Below, piece by piece: positions 37,701 through 45,698 of a DNA stretch of 64,000 nucleotides; positions within the stretch are counted from its first letter, which is position 1; each line of letters starts with the position of its first letter. Where the stretch lies: the NCBI GenBank assembly GCA_963797605.1, contig CAWCPX010000005.1, positions 744,001 to 808,000 of the forward strand, given 5' to 3'. This DNA comes from DASQPR01 sp963797605. GTDB taxonomy: Bacteria; Actinomycetota; Actinomycetes; Mycobacteriales; Micromonosporaceae. Both the position numbers and the translations under genes were made by a program. Under the pieces are notes generated by a model. The model was not told the DNA's origin. It saw only the letters and a list, made by a program, of their open reading frames with translations, and did no database searches.

Positions 37701-37818
37701 GTTGGTATCCGGCCGCGGTCACGGCGGCAGCCGTCGCCACGGCGGCAAGCAGCAGCACCAGCGCCGAACGCCCGGCCCGGAACCTGATGCCGCGCAGCAT
37801 CACGGTCCACCCAGTCAC
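34729..37818 (-). CDS. Giant FtsX/MacB-type ABC permease, copy 4
   Basis: This permease of about 1,029 residues has the same plan as copies 1-3: one N-terminal helix (SALVLLLAAVATAAAVTAAG), an external domain with Cys128 and Cys137 around AHLVIVGQ, and multiple helices with the FtsX segment IALAKLRGFAPGRAARFGVAEV. A second external domain carries CAAGC, and C-terminal helices follow with YEYAALKVAGVQPRLLRRALL. GTG at 37818 is preferred because GGGAGG lies 5 nt upstream, with ATG 18 bp later as an alternative. It heads a second operon with two different ATPases, oriented like the first. The exported or extracted substrate is unknown. Confidence 0.8.
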   Translation of the reverse strand: MTGWTVMLRGIRFRAGRSALVLLLAAVATAAAVTAAGYQRAAEQSVLTDGLRSAPAYQTAVIVAASGTDGAGAPSIDDAHLAVNRALGTHPALAAHFGRSIAAEDTDTLITARGGQAMSEFSYREGVCAHLVIVGQCAAAPGEVMVSKRSASTLGIKVGDRIPVRFGVTAAAGAPTTGANSGNTLSARVVGLYTPANATDPYWGSNAYFANGIDPTAATPRRLDAIFTPSEQDVRTDPAAQVSVHLEIPLLTGSVGVDQVAGLRSDLAEFVLGAKAAGLTVATGLTDVLDGAATAQHSLQRTVPIVAVPLVLLCLFVLFLVVAALADERGPEIALAKLRGFAPGRAARFGVAEVITLIVLATPIGIVLGIALTELGASTVLAHGTRVEVRWPLFVAGILSMLAGSGAAWLAARRTLRQSVLGLMRRVPERTGWRAGLGEGVAVALVAASLVAAVLNRSSPIAWLAAPSIALVAGLIAARLLAVGSRWRLRSAAKHGRIVGLLAGARLARQPGRHRVVAVVTVAIALLVFAATAWDVGAGARSDNADDSLGAARVYSVIAPYPSALVSAVDAADPSGNTMAVVRSRQYFKNGDVELVGVESSLLPQVALWRGESPATLASISTALRPAIAPELVVHGTITVTASVQSATPGAVDLGALVSASGQPPHSISLGTLEPDKLTYTGTLTGCAAGCRLLGLTVGRSAPGAGHADATISVSAIQAGGASVTTFANASRWRVDGDRAPDAHVRLTPGAALGITVSSTDPNAALIAYEDAPAVLPAVVAGGSPDGNPGASTFSFPGLGSDPEPMSVAARAPRLPRVGTDGLLFDLGDAVAVAERSGTLADSTTLQYEVWANASAPADLPTRLSAHGISVLRTETVSGYLGQLSRGAPTLSLWFYLFAGALALLLAVGVVLLGAFVGSEARVYEYAALKVAGVQPRLLRRALLREYRSTLGVAMVIGLAAGIGGAVLMLPGIPLVSVGGPVGDVPYGARMVALPFAIVISVLAMATVVLLALRLLRRATPERLREGTR

Positions 37819-37970
37819 GCGTGCCCTCCCCAGGTCGATCGCGTTGTCACCGTGTCAGACGCGCGGTGCTCCGAGCGCACACCCTAACGACTAGCCACCG
37901 CACAGACCAGGGCCGGTCACTGGCCCATCGACGTCGGTGCCCGCCCCCTGCTTGGCAAGGCACGGGTCTC

Positions 37971-38000
37971 CTGCGACACGGTTCGCTCCGACAAGCTCGC
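37971..38000. repeat. 30-bp gene-end repeat, copy 2
   Basis: This segment matches 3711-3740 at 25 of 30 positions and again lies just after the stop of a minus-strand gene (meaB). With the next bases it can form the hairpin CGCTCCG / CGGAGCG. Confidence 0.45.
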
Positions 38001-38009
38001 GGAGCGGCG

Positions 38010-38969
38010 CTATCTTTCTAGGCCGGCCAGCAACTCGTCGGCGGCGGCGTACGGATCGATCGCGCCGGCGGCGACGCGGGCCGCGAGCGCGGGCAGCGCC
38101 TCGCCGTCACGCAGCGATCCGATGCGCCCACGCAGCGTGGCCAATGCGATCGCCTCGACCTCGGCCGCGGCCCTGGCTTCGCGCCGAACGCGCAGCTCTC
38201 CGTGCTCGGCCAACCACGTGGTGTGCTTGCCGATCGCGGTGACGAGGTCGTCAATGCCCTGACTCCGCACCGATACCGTCTTGACCACCTGTGGACGCCA
38301 CTCTGCGGGCCCGCGGTCACCCAGCGCGATCATGCCCTGGATGTCGCTGTAGGTCCCGTCGGCACCATCACGGTCGGCCTTGTTGATGACGAAGACGTCG
38401 GCGATCTCGAGGATGCCGGCCTTCACCGCCTGGATCGCGTCACCCATGCCGGGGGCCAGCATCACGATGACGGTGTCGGCGAGGCTCGCGATCTCGACCT
38501 CGGCCTGCCCGACGCCGACCGTCTCGACGAGCACGATGTCGCAACCGGCGCCGTCGAGCACCCGGACGGCCTGCGGGGTCGCCGCGGCCAGCCCGCCCAG
38601 ATGACCGCGCGACGACATCGAGCGGATGTACACACCCGGGTCGGTCGCGTGGTCCTGCATCCGGACCCGGTCGCCCAGAATCGCGCCACCGGTGAACGGG
38701 CTCGACGGGTCGACCGCGAGCACTCCGACCCGCTTGCCGGCCGCGCGCAGGGTGCGTACGAGTTCGTTGGTCGTCGTCGACTTGCCCACGCCCGGTGAGC
38801 CGGTGAGGCCGAGCACCTGTGCGTTGCCGGTGTGCGGGGCCAGCGCCGCCGCGACCTCCCGCAACCGGGGGTCCTCGCTCTCGATCAGGCTGATGAGGCG
38901 CGCGACGGCCCGAGGATCACCGTCGCGCGCGCTCCGAACCAGAGCCGGGATGTCGTTGCTGCGCCTCAC
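38010..38969 (-). CDS. meaB: MeaB/ArgK-type GTPase chaperone of B12 mutase
   Basis: This 319-residue G3E GTPase protects and loads adenosylcobalamin-dependent acyl-CoA mutases. Walker A GSPGVGKST is at about 57-65, followed by VLAVDPSSPFTGGAILGDRVRM, the ETVGVGQAE switch region, base-recognition NKAD and the C-terminal arm with EARAAAEVEAIAL. The GTG start overlaps the thiolase stop (GTGA), so the two genes are translationally coupled. Its partner is presumably the mutase at 28.9-30.5 kb. Upstream in-frame codons run into the thiolase gene and are not part of it. Confidence 0.9.
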   Translation of the reverse strand: MRRSNDIPALVRSARDGDPRAVARLISLIESEDPRLREVAAALAPHTGNAQVLGLTGSPGVGKSTTTNELVRTLRAAGKRVGVLAVDPSSPFTGGAILGDRVRMQDHATDPGVYIRSMSSRGHLGGLAAATPQAVRVLDGAGCDIVLVETVGVGQAEVEIASLADTVIVMLAPGMGDAIQAVKAGILEIADVFVINKADRDGADGTYSDIQGMIALGDRGPAEWRPQVVKTVSVRSQGIDDLVTAIGKHTTWLAEHGELRVRREARAAAEVEAIALATLRGRIGSLRDGEALPALAARVAAGAIDPYAAADELLAGLER

Positions 38970-40150
38970 GGCTTCGGAACGGTGATGATCAGTGCGTCGC
39001 CTTGTCCGCCGCCGCCGCAGAGCGCGGCCGCGCCGGTGCCGCCGCCGCGACGCTTCAGCTCCAGCGCGAGGCTGAGCACCAGGCGCGCACCGGACATGCC
39101 GATCGGGTGGCCGAGCGCGATCGCGCCGCCGTTGACGTTGACGATCGCGGGGTCGACGCCGAGCTGGTTGGTGGACGCGATGCCGACCGCCGCGAACGCC
39201 TCGTTGATCTCGATCAGGTCGAGGTCGGCGACGGTCTTGCCGGCCTTGCGGAGCGCGTGCTCGATCGCGTTGGCGGGCTGGGCGTGCAGCGAGTTGTCGG
39301 GGCCGGCGACGTTGCCGTGGGCGCCGATCTCGGCCAGCCAGGTCAGCCCCAGCTCTTCGGCTTTCGCCTTGCTCATCACGACGACCGCGGCCGCACCGTC
39401 CGAAATGGGCGACGAGGTGCCGGCTGTGATCGTGCCGTCTTTCGTGAACGCGGCCCGGAGCTTGCCGAGCGACTCGGCCGTCGTCTCCGGTCGGATGCCC
39501 TCGTCTTCCAGCACGAGCAGCGGCTCGCCCTTGCGCTGCGGGATCTCGATCGGCGTGATCTCCTCGGCGAACGCGCCGTTCTTCTGCGCGGCGGCGGCCC
39601 GCTGGTGGCTCGCGGCGCCGAACGCGTCCTGCTGCTCGCGGGTCACCCCGTAACGCGGGTTGTGCCGCTCGGTGGACTCGCCCATCGAGCACACGTCGTA
39701 GACGTCGGTCAGCCCGTCGAGGGCCATGTGGTCCTTGATGACGACGTCGCCGTATTTGTAGCCCTGGCGCGACCCGATCATCAGGTGCGGCGCGTTCGTC
39801 ATCGATTCCATGCCACCGGCCACGATGATCTCGAACTCGCCCGCGCGGATCAGCTGGTCGGCGAGCGCGATGGCGTCGAGGCCGGAGAGGCAGACCTTGT
39901 TGATCGTGATGGCCGGCGTGCTCATAGGGATGCCCGCGTTGACAGCGGCCTGACGGGCGGGGATCTGACCGGCACCGGCCTGTAGAACCTGACCCATAAT
40001 CACGTATTCGACCTGTTCAGGGGCGACACCGGCGCGTTCGAGCGCGGCCTTGATGGCGACACCGCCGAGCGCTGTCGCCGGGAAGTCCTTCAGGTTGCCG
40101 AGAAGCTTTCCCATCGGCGTGCGAGCGCCACCGACAATCACGGAACTCAT
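38966..40150 (-). CDS. Acetyl-CoA C-acetyltransferase (thiolase)
   Basis: This is a 394-residue thiolase. The nucleophilic Cys87 lies in INKVCLSGLDAI, the C-terminal catalytic block is GGAIALGHPIGMSGARL, and the second cysteine is in AALCGGGGQGDA. It condenses two acetyl-CoA to acetoacetyl-CoA or runs in reverse. With the hydroxybutyryl-CoA dehydrogenase and crotonyl-CoA carboxylase/reductase nearby, the condensing direction into the ethylmalonyl-CoA pathway is likely. The start is ATG with GGAGG upstream. It is divergent from the epimerase gene, with a palindrome in the 61-bp gap. Confidence 0.9.
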   Translation of the reverse strand: MSSVIVGGARTPMGKLLGNLKDFPATALGGVAIKAALERAGVAPEQVEYVIMGQVLQAGAGQIPARQAAVNAGIPMSTPAITINKVCLSGLDAIALADQLIRAGEFEIIVAGGMESMTNAPHLMIGSRQGYKYGDVVIKDHMALDGLTDVYDVCSMGESTERHNPRYGVTREQQDAFGAASHQRAAAAQKNGAFAEEITPIEIPQRKGEPLLVLEDEGIRPETTAESLGKLRAAFTKDGTITAGTSSPISDGAAAVVVMSKAKAEELGLTWLAEIGAHGNVAGPDNSLHAQPANAIEHALRKAGKTVADLDLIEINEAFAAVGIASTNQLGVDPAIVNVNGGAIALGHPIGMSGARLVLSLALELKRRGGGTGAAALCGGGGQGDALIITVPKP

Positions 40151-40173
40151 GGGTACGACGCCTCCGAGGTAGT

Positions 40174-40187
40174 TGAACGCTCATTCA
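40174..40187. promoter_or_regulatory. Operator-like palindrome between thiolase and epimerase genes
   Basis: TGAACGCTCATTCA is a near-perfect inverted repeat with an 8-bp-type TGAAYG..CATTCA symmetry, typical of TetR-family regulators of acyl-CoA metabolism. It lies in the short divergent promoter region. Confidence 0.4.
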
Positions 40188-40211
40188 GTTTCCTAGTGGA
40201 AGACTATCGCT

Positions 40212-40706
40212 ATGTCGTCGCTTCCAGATGTGTCGCCCTCATCACCAGCATCATCATCTGCCCCGCTGGTCGGCATCGGTCTCGTGAAGATCGATCACGT
40301 CGGCGTGGCCGTCGCCGATCTCGACGAGGCGATCGAGTTCTACGGTCGCGTGTTCGGCATGACGTGCGTCCACGTCGAAGAAAACGCCGAGCAGGGCGTA
40401 CGCGAGGCGATGCTCTCGGTCGGGCCGACGCCGGCCGGCGGCTGCGTGCAGCTCCTGGCACCGCTGACCCCGTCGTCGACGATCGCCAAGTTCCTCGACC
40501 GCAACGGCCCGGGCGTCCAGCAGGTGGCCTACACCGTGACCGACGTCGACGAGACGTGTGCGCTGCTGCGCGCGAAGGGCGTCCGGCTGCTGTACGACGA
40601 GCCGCGGCGGGGCACCGCGGGCTCGCGGATCAACTTCGTGCACCCGAAGGACGCGGGCGGCGTGCTCGTCGAGCTGGTGGAACCGGCGCGGGTTTCGAAC
40701 CCGTGA
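40212..40706 (+). CDS. mce: Methylmalonyl-CoA epimerase
   Basis: This is a single VOC-fold protein of 164 residues. The first module starts KIDHVGVAVADLDEAIEFYG with the first metal His. QLLAPLTPSSTIAKFL and GVQQVAYTVTDVDET follow with further metal ligands, and it ends KDAGGVLVELVEPA with the Glu ligand. This order is diagnostic for methylmalonyl-CoA epimerase, which may also act on ethylmalonyl-CoA. The first 25 residues are a Ser/Pro-rich, poorly conserved leader. The gene is divergent from thiolase-meaB and lies upstream of the carboxylase/reductase. Confidence 0.9.
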   Translation: MSSLPDVSPSSPASSSAPLVGIGLVKIDHVGVAVADLDEAIEFYGRVFGMTCVHVEENAEQGVREAMLSVGPTPAGGCVQLLAPLTPSSTIAKFLDRNGPGVQQVAYTVTDVDETCALLRAKGVRLLYDEPRRGTAGSRINFVHPKDAGGVLVELVEPARVSNP

Positions 40707-40902
40707 ACGGCGCGTGATCGTGATCGGAACGGCGCGTCAATAGGGTTTTCCGCGCACCTTTGCGCGTTTTAGGGCCACAGTGGGTGGATTAACTCACAAT
40801 GTGGTTCCGGCCACTCCTACTTGCCAGTAACCTCCGGCGCATCGGTATCCCCGTCAACGGCGCCGGGGGTACCGGCTGATCGCGACCTAAGGGTGGCCTC
40901 CT

Positions 40903-42258
40903 GTGACGACGATTCTTGACGTGATCATGGCGGCCGAGACCGCCTCCGACCCGCAGGCCGTGCTCCGGGGCCTGGCCGACGTGGAGATCCCCGCGACCTA
41001 CCGGGGTGTGGTCATCCGCGCCGACGACGAGAGCATGTTCGACGGCATCGACTCCCGCGACAAAGACCCGCGCAAGTCCCTGCGGGTGCAGGAGGTGCCG
41101 ACACCCGAGCTCGGGCCGGGCGAGGCGCTGATCGCGGTGATGGCGAGCGCCGTCAACTACAACACCGTCTGGACGTCGATCTTCGAGCCGGTGTCCACCT
41201 TCAAGTTCCTGAAGAAATACGCGCGCAGTTCCGAACTCGCGCGCAAGCACGATCAGCCCTACCACGTCGTCGGCTCGGACGCCGCTGGTGTGGTGCTCCG
41301 AGTCGGGGCCGGCGTGACCAAGTGGCAACCGGGCGATCAGGTGGTGGCGCACTGCCTCAGCGTCGAACTGGAGGACGCGGCCGGGCACGACGACACGATG
41401 CTCGACCCGCAGCAACGCATCTGGGGCTTCGAGACCAACTTCGGCGGGCTCGCGGAGCTGGCGATCGTGAAGTCCAACCAGCTGATGCCGAAGGCCGACC
41501 ACCTGACCTGGGAAGAAGCGGCGTCACCGGGGCTCGTCAACTCGACGGCGTACCGGCAGCTGGTCAGCCATCACGGCGCCCAGATGAAACAGGGTGACGT
41601 CGTCCTGATCTGGGGCGCGTCCGGTGGGCTCGGCTCGTACGCGACCCAGCTCGCCCTCAACGGCGGCGCGACACCCGTGTGCGTGGTGTCCAGTCCGGAG
41701 AAGGCCGAGATCTGCCGGCGCATGGGTGCCGAACTCGTGATCGACCGGGCGTCCGAGGGCTTCACGTTCTGGAAGGACGAGCAGACCCAGGACACGGACG
41801 AGTGGCGGCGGTTCGGCGAACGCGTACGCGAACTGACCGGCGGCGAGGACCCTGACATCGTCTTCGAGCACCCGGGCCGGGAGACGTTCGGCGTGAGCGT
41901 GTACGTGGCCAAACGGGGCGGCACGATCGTTACGTGCGCCTCAACGTCCGGGTTTATGCACCAGTACGACAATCGGTACCTATGGATGAATCTCAAACGC
42001 ATCATCGGGAGCCATTTCGCCAACTATCGGGAGGCATGGGAAGCCAATCGGTTGATAGCCAAGGGGGCCGTCCATCCGACGCTTTCGAAGACCTATCCGA
42101 TGAGCGAGACCGGACAGGCCGCGTACGAGGTTCACCGCAACGCGCACCAGGGCAAGGTCGGGGTGCTGTGCCTTGCTCCCGCGGAGGGCCTCGGCGTCCG
42201 AGATGTGGTGAAACGCGCTCGGCATCTCGAGGGCATAAACCGATTCCGGGGGCACTAA
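40903..42258 (+). CDS. ccr: Crotonyl-CoA carboxylase/reductase
   Basis: This 451-residue zinc-independent MDR-family enzyme carries out the NADPH-dependent reductive carboxylation of crotonyl-CoA to ethylmalonyl-CoA. Diagnostic segments are MASAVNYNTVWTSIFEPVST, YHVVGSDAAGVVLRVG, WGFETNFGGLAELAIVKSNQ, the cofactor motif WGASGGLGSYATQLA and the CO2-site region around VFEHPGRETFG with TCASTSGFMHQYDNRYLWM. The full length matches the family. It supplies ethylmalonyl-CoA as a polyketide extender or for the glyoxylate-free acetate assimilation route. The start is GTG. Confidence 0.93.
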   Translation: MTTILDVIMAAETASDPQAVLRGLADVEIPATYRGVVIRADDESMFDGIDSRDKDPRKSLRVQEVPTPELGPGEALIAVMASAVNYNTVWTSIFEPVSTFKFLKKYARSSELARKHDQPYHVVGSDAAGVVLRVGAGVTKWQPGDQVVAHCLSVELEDAAGHDDTMLDPQQRIWGFETNFGGLAELAIVKSNQLMPKADHLTWEEAASPGLVNSTAYRQLVSHHGAQMKQGDVVLIWGASGGLGSYATQLALNGGATPVCVVSSPEKAEICRRMGAELVIDRASEGFTFWKDEQTQDTDEWRRFGERVRELTGGEDPDIVFEHPGRETFGVSVYVAKRGGTIVTCASTSGFMHQYDNRYLWMNLKRIIGSHFANYREAWEANRLIAKGAVHPTLSKTYPMSETGQAAYEVHRNAHQGKVGVLCLAPAEGLGVRDVVKRARHLEGINRFRGH

Positions 42259-42435
42259 GCGAGGATTTCTCCGGCGGGTGACAGCCCTTCCGCTGCTCCT
42301 AGCACTCGGATACAGTCGGCCAGGACCTGTCTCCGTCGCCGGCGCATCGCGGTGTGAAAGTGGCGGCGACTCGCGCCCTGTCGTTGCAACCCCTGCCATT
42401 GCAAACCGCCCTAGACCGTCTGCGAGTATTCCCCC

Positions 42436-43668
42436 ATGGCCCAGCAAACTTCGCCAGCCTTCTTCGACTCTGCCAATGCCGGGACCGAGTTCAGCGTGGT
42501 CCTCCGTGGATACGATCGTCCCCAGGTCGACGACTACATCGCCCGGCTCAACGCCGCGCTGGCACAGGCCGAGCAGGCTCGGGCCGAAGCCGAGCAGCGC
42601 CACGGCGACGGCCAGCGCCGGCTCCGCCAGTCGGAGCAGCGACTGACCACGGTCGAGCAGAAGCTCACCGACACCAGCAAACAGCTCGAAGAGTCGAGCC
42701 GACCCACCCTCTCGGGCCTCGGCACCCGCGTCGAGCAGATCCTGCGTCTCGCCGAGGAGCAGGCCAACGACCACCGCGGCGAGTCCAAGCGCGAGTCCGA
42801 GGGCATCATCTCGGCCGCCAAGCTCGAAGCCCGCGAGATCACCGACAAGGCCCGCGCCGAGGCCGCCGCCATGAAGGCGACCGCCGAGCGTGAAGCCGGC
42901 AACCTCCGCACCATCGCCGAGCGCGAAGCCGCCGAGGTGCGCGTGCAGGCCCGCCGCGAGGCCGACACGCTCCGCTCCGACGCCGACCGCGACACCAAGC
43001 AGCTCCGTGCCGCCACCGCGCACGAGGTCGCCGAGATGAAGGCGACCGTCGAGCGCGAGGTCGCGACCCTGCGGGCCACCGCCGAGCGGGAGATCACCCA
43101 GCTCCGCGCGAAGGCCGCCCGCGAGGCCGAGGAGAAGCGCGCCGAGGCGACGAAGCTGCTCGCCGACGCTCGCGACAAACGCGACAAGGACATCGCGGCG
43201 CTCCAGGTCGAGCTGGCTGACCGTCGCGAGAAGTCCGAGCGCGAAGAGTCCTCGCGGCACGCCGCCGCCGTCGCGGCGACGCAGAAGCTGGTCGCCGAGG
43301 CCGACCTCCGGGCCCGCACGGCCGAGGAGCGCGCGAAGGAGATCGAGGTGCGTGCCGAGGCACGTCGCGTCGAGTCCGAGCGGCTCGCGACCGACACGAT
43401 CGACAAGGCCAAGGCCCTGGCCGACAAGACGGTCGGCGAGGCTCGCGCCGAGGCCAACCGCATGGTCGGCGAGGCTCGGGCCGAGGCCGACTCGGCCACG
43501 CAGACGGCGCGTCGCGAGGTCGAAGACCTCACCCGTCAGAAGGACGCGGTCACGTCGCAGCTCGGCCAGATGCTGTCCGGCCTCGCCGGAATCGTGCCCG
43601 GCATGGGCCAGGCCGCTGCGAAGCCGGCCGAGAAGAAGGCAGATGAAAAGGTCGCGGCTGACGCCTAA
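42436..43668 (+). CDS. DivIVA-headed hendecad coiled-coil protein (FilP/Scy-like) 1
   Basis: This 410-residue protein begins with a DivIVA-like segment FSVVLRGYDRPQVDDYIARL (19-38). The motif LGTRVEQILRLAEEQA follows (95-110), and the rest is an almost continuous coiled coil. From residue 150 to 237 eight consecutive 11-residue units can be read (for example AEREAGNLRTI, AEREAAEVRVQ, ARREADTLRSD), which is the hendecad pattern described for the cytoskeletal proteins FilP and Scy. A short Lys/Ala tail ends it. Its place beside the epimerase and carboxylase genes also matches FilP/Scy neighbourhoods as I recall them. A filament-forming role at the growing tip is an inference. The start ATG is 42436. 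Confidence 0.75.
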   Translation: MAQQTSPAFFDSANAGTEFSVVLRGYDRPQVDDYIARLNAALAQAEQARAEAEQRHGDGQRRLRQSEQRLTTVEQKLTDTSKQLEESSRPTLSGLGTRVEQILRLAEEQANDHRGESKRESEGIISAAKLEAREITDKARAEAAAMKATAEREAGNLRTIAEREAAEVRVQARREADTLRSDADRDTKQLRAATAHEVAEMKATVEREVATLRATAEREITQLRAKAAREAEEKRAEATKLLADARDKRDKDIAALQVELADRREKSEREESSRHAAAVAATQKLVAEADLRARTAEERAKEIEVRAEARRVESERLATDTIDKAKALADKTVGEARAEANRMVGEARAEADSATQTARREVEDLTRQKDAVTSQLGQMLSGLAGIVPGMGQAAAKPAEKKADEKVAADA

Positions 43669-43706
43669 GAGCCTCCTCCTGAACCCTCGATAGAGGAGAG
43701 GCGCAG

Positions 43707-43962
43707 GCCAGATGCGTGCCGCCAAGGCGAAGGTGCGGGTGCATACCGTCGTTGTATGCACCCGCACCGACAACGTGGCTGGCGGCCATCTGGAGCGGCC
43801 ACAGCCCTGCCAGAAGGTTCAGGAACAGGCTCTCGCCCGTGCACGTAGCGGGCCGATTCGGTGACTCCGATCGGCCCGCTGTCCACACCGGACGCCATTA
43901 AGCGGCTTGTCAGTGATTTCACAGGTTGTAACCTCCTGCTTTGTCCTCCCCCGTCCGGTGTG
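43707..43962. promoter_or_regulatory. Highly structured intergenic region with three hairpins
   Basis: Hairpin I has a perfect 15-bp stem (43732-43746 with 43754-43768, loop CGTCGTT) and is enclosed by a further imperfect stem (CCAGATG..GCCGCCA with TGGCGGC.CATCTGG). Hairpin II is a perfect 11-bp stem (AGCGGGCCGAT at 43847-43857 with 43870-43880). Hairpin III joins CACACCGGACG (43884-43894) to CGTCCGGTGTG (43952-43962) and would enclose the TAACCTCCTG stretch. None has a T-tract. The region separates the two coiled-coil genes and may be a terminator plus leader, or an RNA element. Confidence 0.55.
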
Positions 43963-44003
43963 TACGCCTGCGCCGCTCGACAAAGCATGTGAGGATGGTC
44001 TGC

Positions 44004-45689
44004 ATGTCTCATGGCGGTGAAATGTTCAGTCTTGGTGATGCCGCAACGTCGGATCCCGGCTTTGAAGTAACCCTTCGTGGTTATGACCGACGACAGGTCG
44101 AGGCATATGTCGACCAGGCCGAAGCGGAGATCCTCGCGCTAGCCGCCGAACGCGACCAGGCGGTCGCCGCCGCCCAACATCTCTCGGCCACGGTCGACGA
44201 ACTGCAACACGATGTCACGCAGCTGAAACGCCACGGGGCATTCGGCGCGGAGCCGTCCTTCCGCCACCTCGGCCCGCGAGTCGAGCAGATCCTGGTACTC
44301 GCCGAAGACCAGGCGCAGGCCCTGAAATCCGATGCCGAGCAGAGCGTCAGCGGCCTCCGGGCCGAGGCCGAGCGGCTGCTTGCCGAGGCCCAGCAGGAGA
44401 AAACCAACGCCGTCCGCGACTTCGAGATCGTCTTGGCCAGCCGGCGATCCGACGAAGAGCAGGCCGCCGCCGTCCGGCGCGAGGCCGCCGCGGCTGAGTT
44501 GGCAGCCGCCCAGGAATACGTCACCACGTTGCGCGCTGAGATCGACGCGCTCAGCGTGACCGCGCAGCGCGACGCCGCCACGATCATCGCCGACGCGACC
44601 GCGAAGGCGACGGAGCTGGCGGCCACGACCGAGGCGCAGCTGCAACGTCAGGCCGCCGATGCCGCTGAGGCCGCCGCCACCGTCCGCGCCGAGGCCGAGG
44701 CACACGCCACGACGAAGCGGGCTGAGACCGAGGCGCACGTCACGCAGACCCGTGCCTCACACGACCAGGACCTGGCCTCCCAGCGCCGCACGGCCGAGGA
44801 GGAGCTGGCCAAGCTTCGTGCCGACGCTGAGCAGCACGTTTCGTCGACTCGCTCCGAGGCCGACGCCTACGCGTTGACGACCCGGTCCGACGCCGACCAG
44901 CACTCCTCGACCACGCGTGCCGAAGCCGACGCATACGCGTCGTCCACGCGCGCCGAGGCGGAGCGCTATTCCTCGTCGACCCGTGCCGATGCCGAAGACG
45001 CGGCACGGAAGGCGAGCGAGGCTGTCCGAGCCGAAGCCGAAGCGGTGCTCGGGGCCGCCCGGGCGCAGGCCGAGCGCATCGTCGAAGAGGCCACGAAGGC
45101 CGCCGAGAGCGCGCGGGCCCAACTCGCCGCCGCGCAGACGCAGGCCCAGACGTTCCGCGACCAGGCGACCGTCAGCCACCAGGAAGTGGAGACGGTCCAG
45201 CAGCAGCTCGAAGCCGCTCGCGCCGAAGTCGCCGCCGCCCACCGGGAAGCGACGACGGTCCGGGAAGCCGCCGCTCGGGAGGCCACCGCCACTCGCGCCG
45301 CTGCCGAAGCGATGGCTGCCGAAGCAAAGGCAGAGGCCAAGGCGGCCGCCGAGGCCAAGGCCAGCGCCGCGAAGGCGACCGCCGAGGCGAAAGCCGCTGC
45401 TGACGTGAAGTCCGGCGACTCGAAGTCCGCGGAGATGACACCGGCGAGCGGCGCTTCCACCGACGATGCGAGCACGGTCAAGATCGACGCCACCGATCCG
45501 ACCACGGCTGACACTGCCAAGATCGACGCGAAAGCCGAGGCGGCTGACGTACTGAAGATCGAATCGGCTCGGGTCGAGGCGGCCAAGGCGGAGCGGGCGA
45601 AAGCCGAAGGCACGAAGGCCGGCAGCGTCAAGGCCGGCGCGAAAGCCGACGCCGAGACCGTCTCGGTCGGTGCCGACTCCGGCAAGTAG
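44004..45689 (+). CDS. DivIVA-headed hendecad coiled-coil protein (FilP/Scy-like) 2
   Basis: This is a 561-residue paralogue of the preceding gene. The DivIVA-like head FEVTLRGYDRRQVEAYVDQA (20-39) and the shared motif LGPRVEQILVLAEDQA (89-104) are followed by a long coiled coil. About ten 11-residue units run from residue 227 to 336 (such as TTRAEADAYAS, STRAEAERYSS). They are richer in Ser/Thr/Tyr than those of the first protein. The last 130 residues are Ala/Lys/Asp low-complexity sequence, probably disordered. ATG at 44004 with GAGGA upstream is chosen because the frame before it has no conserved features. A structural role with protein 1 is inferred. Confidence 0.75.
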   Translation: MSHGGEMFSLGDAATSDPGFEVTLRGYDRRQVEAYVDQAEAEILALAAERDQAVAAAQHLSATVDELQHDVTQLKRHGAFGAEPSFRHLGPRVEQILVLAEDQAQALKSDAEQSVSGLRAEAERLLAEAQQEKTNAVRDFEIVLASRRSDEEQAAAVRREAAAAELAAAQEYVTTLRAEIDALSVTAQRDAATIIADATAKATELAATTEAQLQRQAADAAEAAATVRAEAEAHATTKRAETEAHVTQTRASHDQDLASQRRTAEEELAKLRADAEQHVSSTRSEADAYALTTRSDADQHSSTTRAEADAYASSTRAEAERYSSSTRADAEDAARKASEAVRAEAEAVLGAARAQAERIVEEATKAAESARAQLAAAQTQAQTFRDQATVSHQEVETVQQQLEAARAEVAAAHREATTVREAAAREATATRAAAEAMAAEAKAEAKAAAEAKASAAKATAEAKAAADVKSGDSKSAEMTPASGASTDDASTVKIDATDPTTADTAKIDAKAEAADVLKIESARVEAAKAERAKAEGTKAGSVKAGAKADAETVSVGADSGK

Positions 45690-45698
45690 CACCGTTGT

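Noticed and set aside
18584..37818. A possible biosynthetic gene cluster with export genes
   Set aside because: No synthase, modifying enzyme or precursor peptide accompanies the permeases. The genes between the operons are housekeeping types.
34500..37887. A 957-codon plus-strand frame opposite permease 4
   Set aside because: It is antisense to a clear permease gene and is compositionally biased toward Arg, Gly and His, as expected from a shadow frame.
40688..40704. A GCGGGTTTCGAACCCGT sequence resembling a tRNA T-arm
   Set aside because: It lies inside the last codons and stop of the epimerase gene, and no acceptor, D or anticodon arms can be built around it.
42500..45690. Long antisense frames rich in Ser/Ala/Arg and Leu/Gly opposite the coiled-coil genes
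   Set aside because: They arise from the repetitive GC-rich codons of the hendecad repeats and have no start signals.
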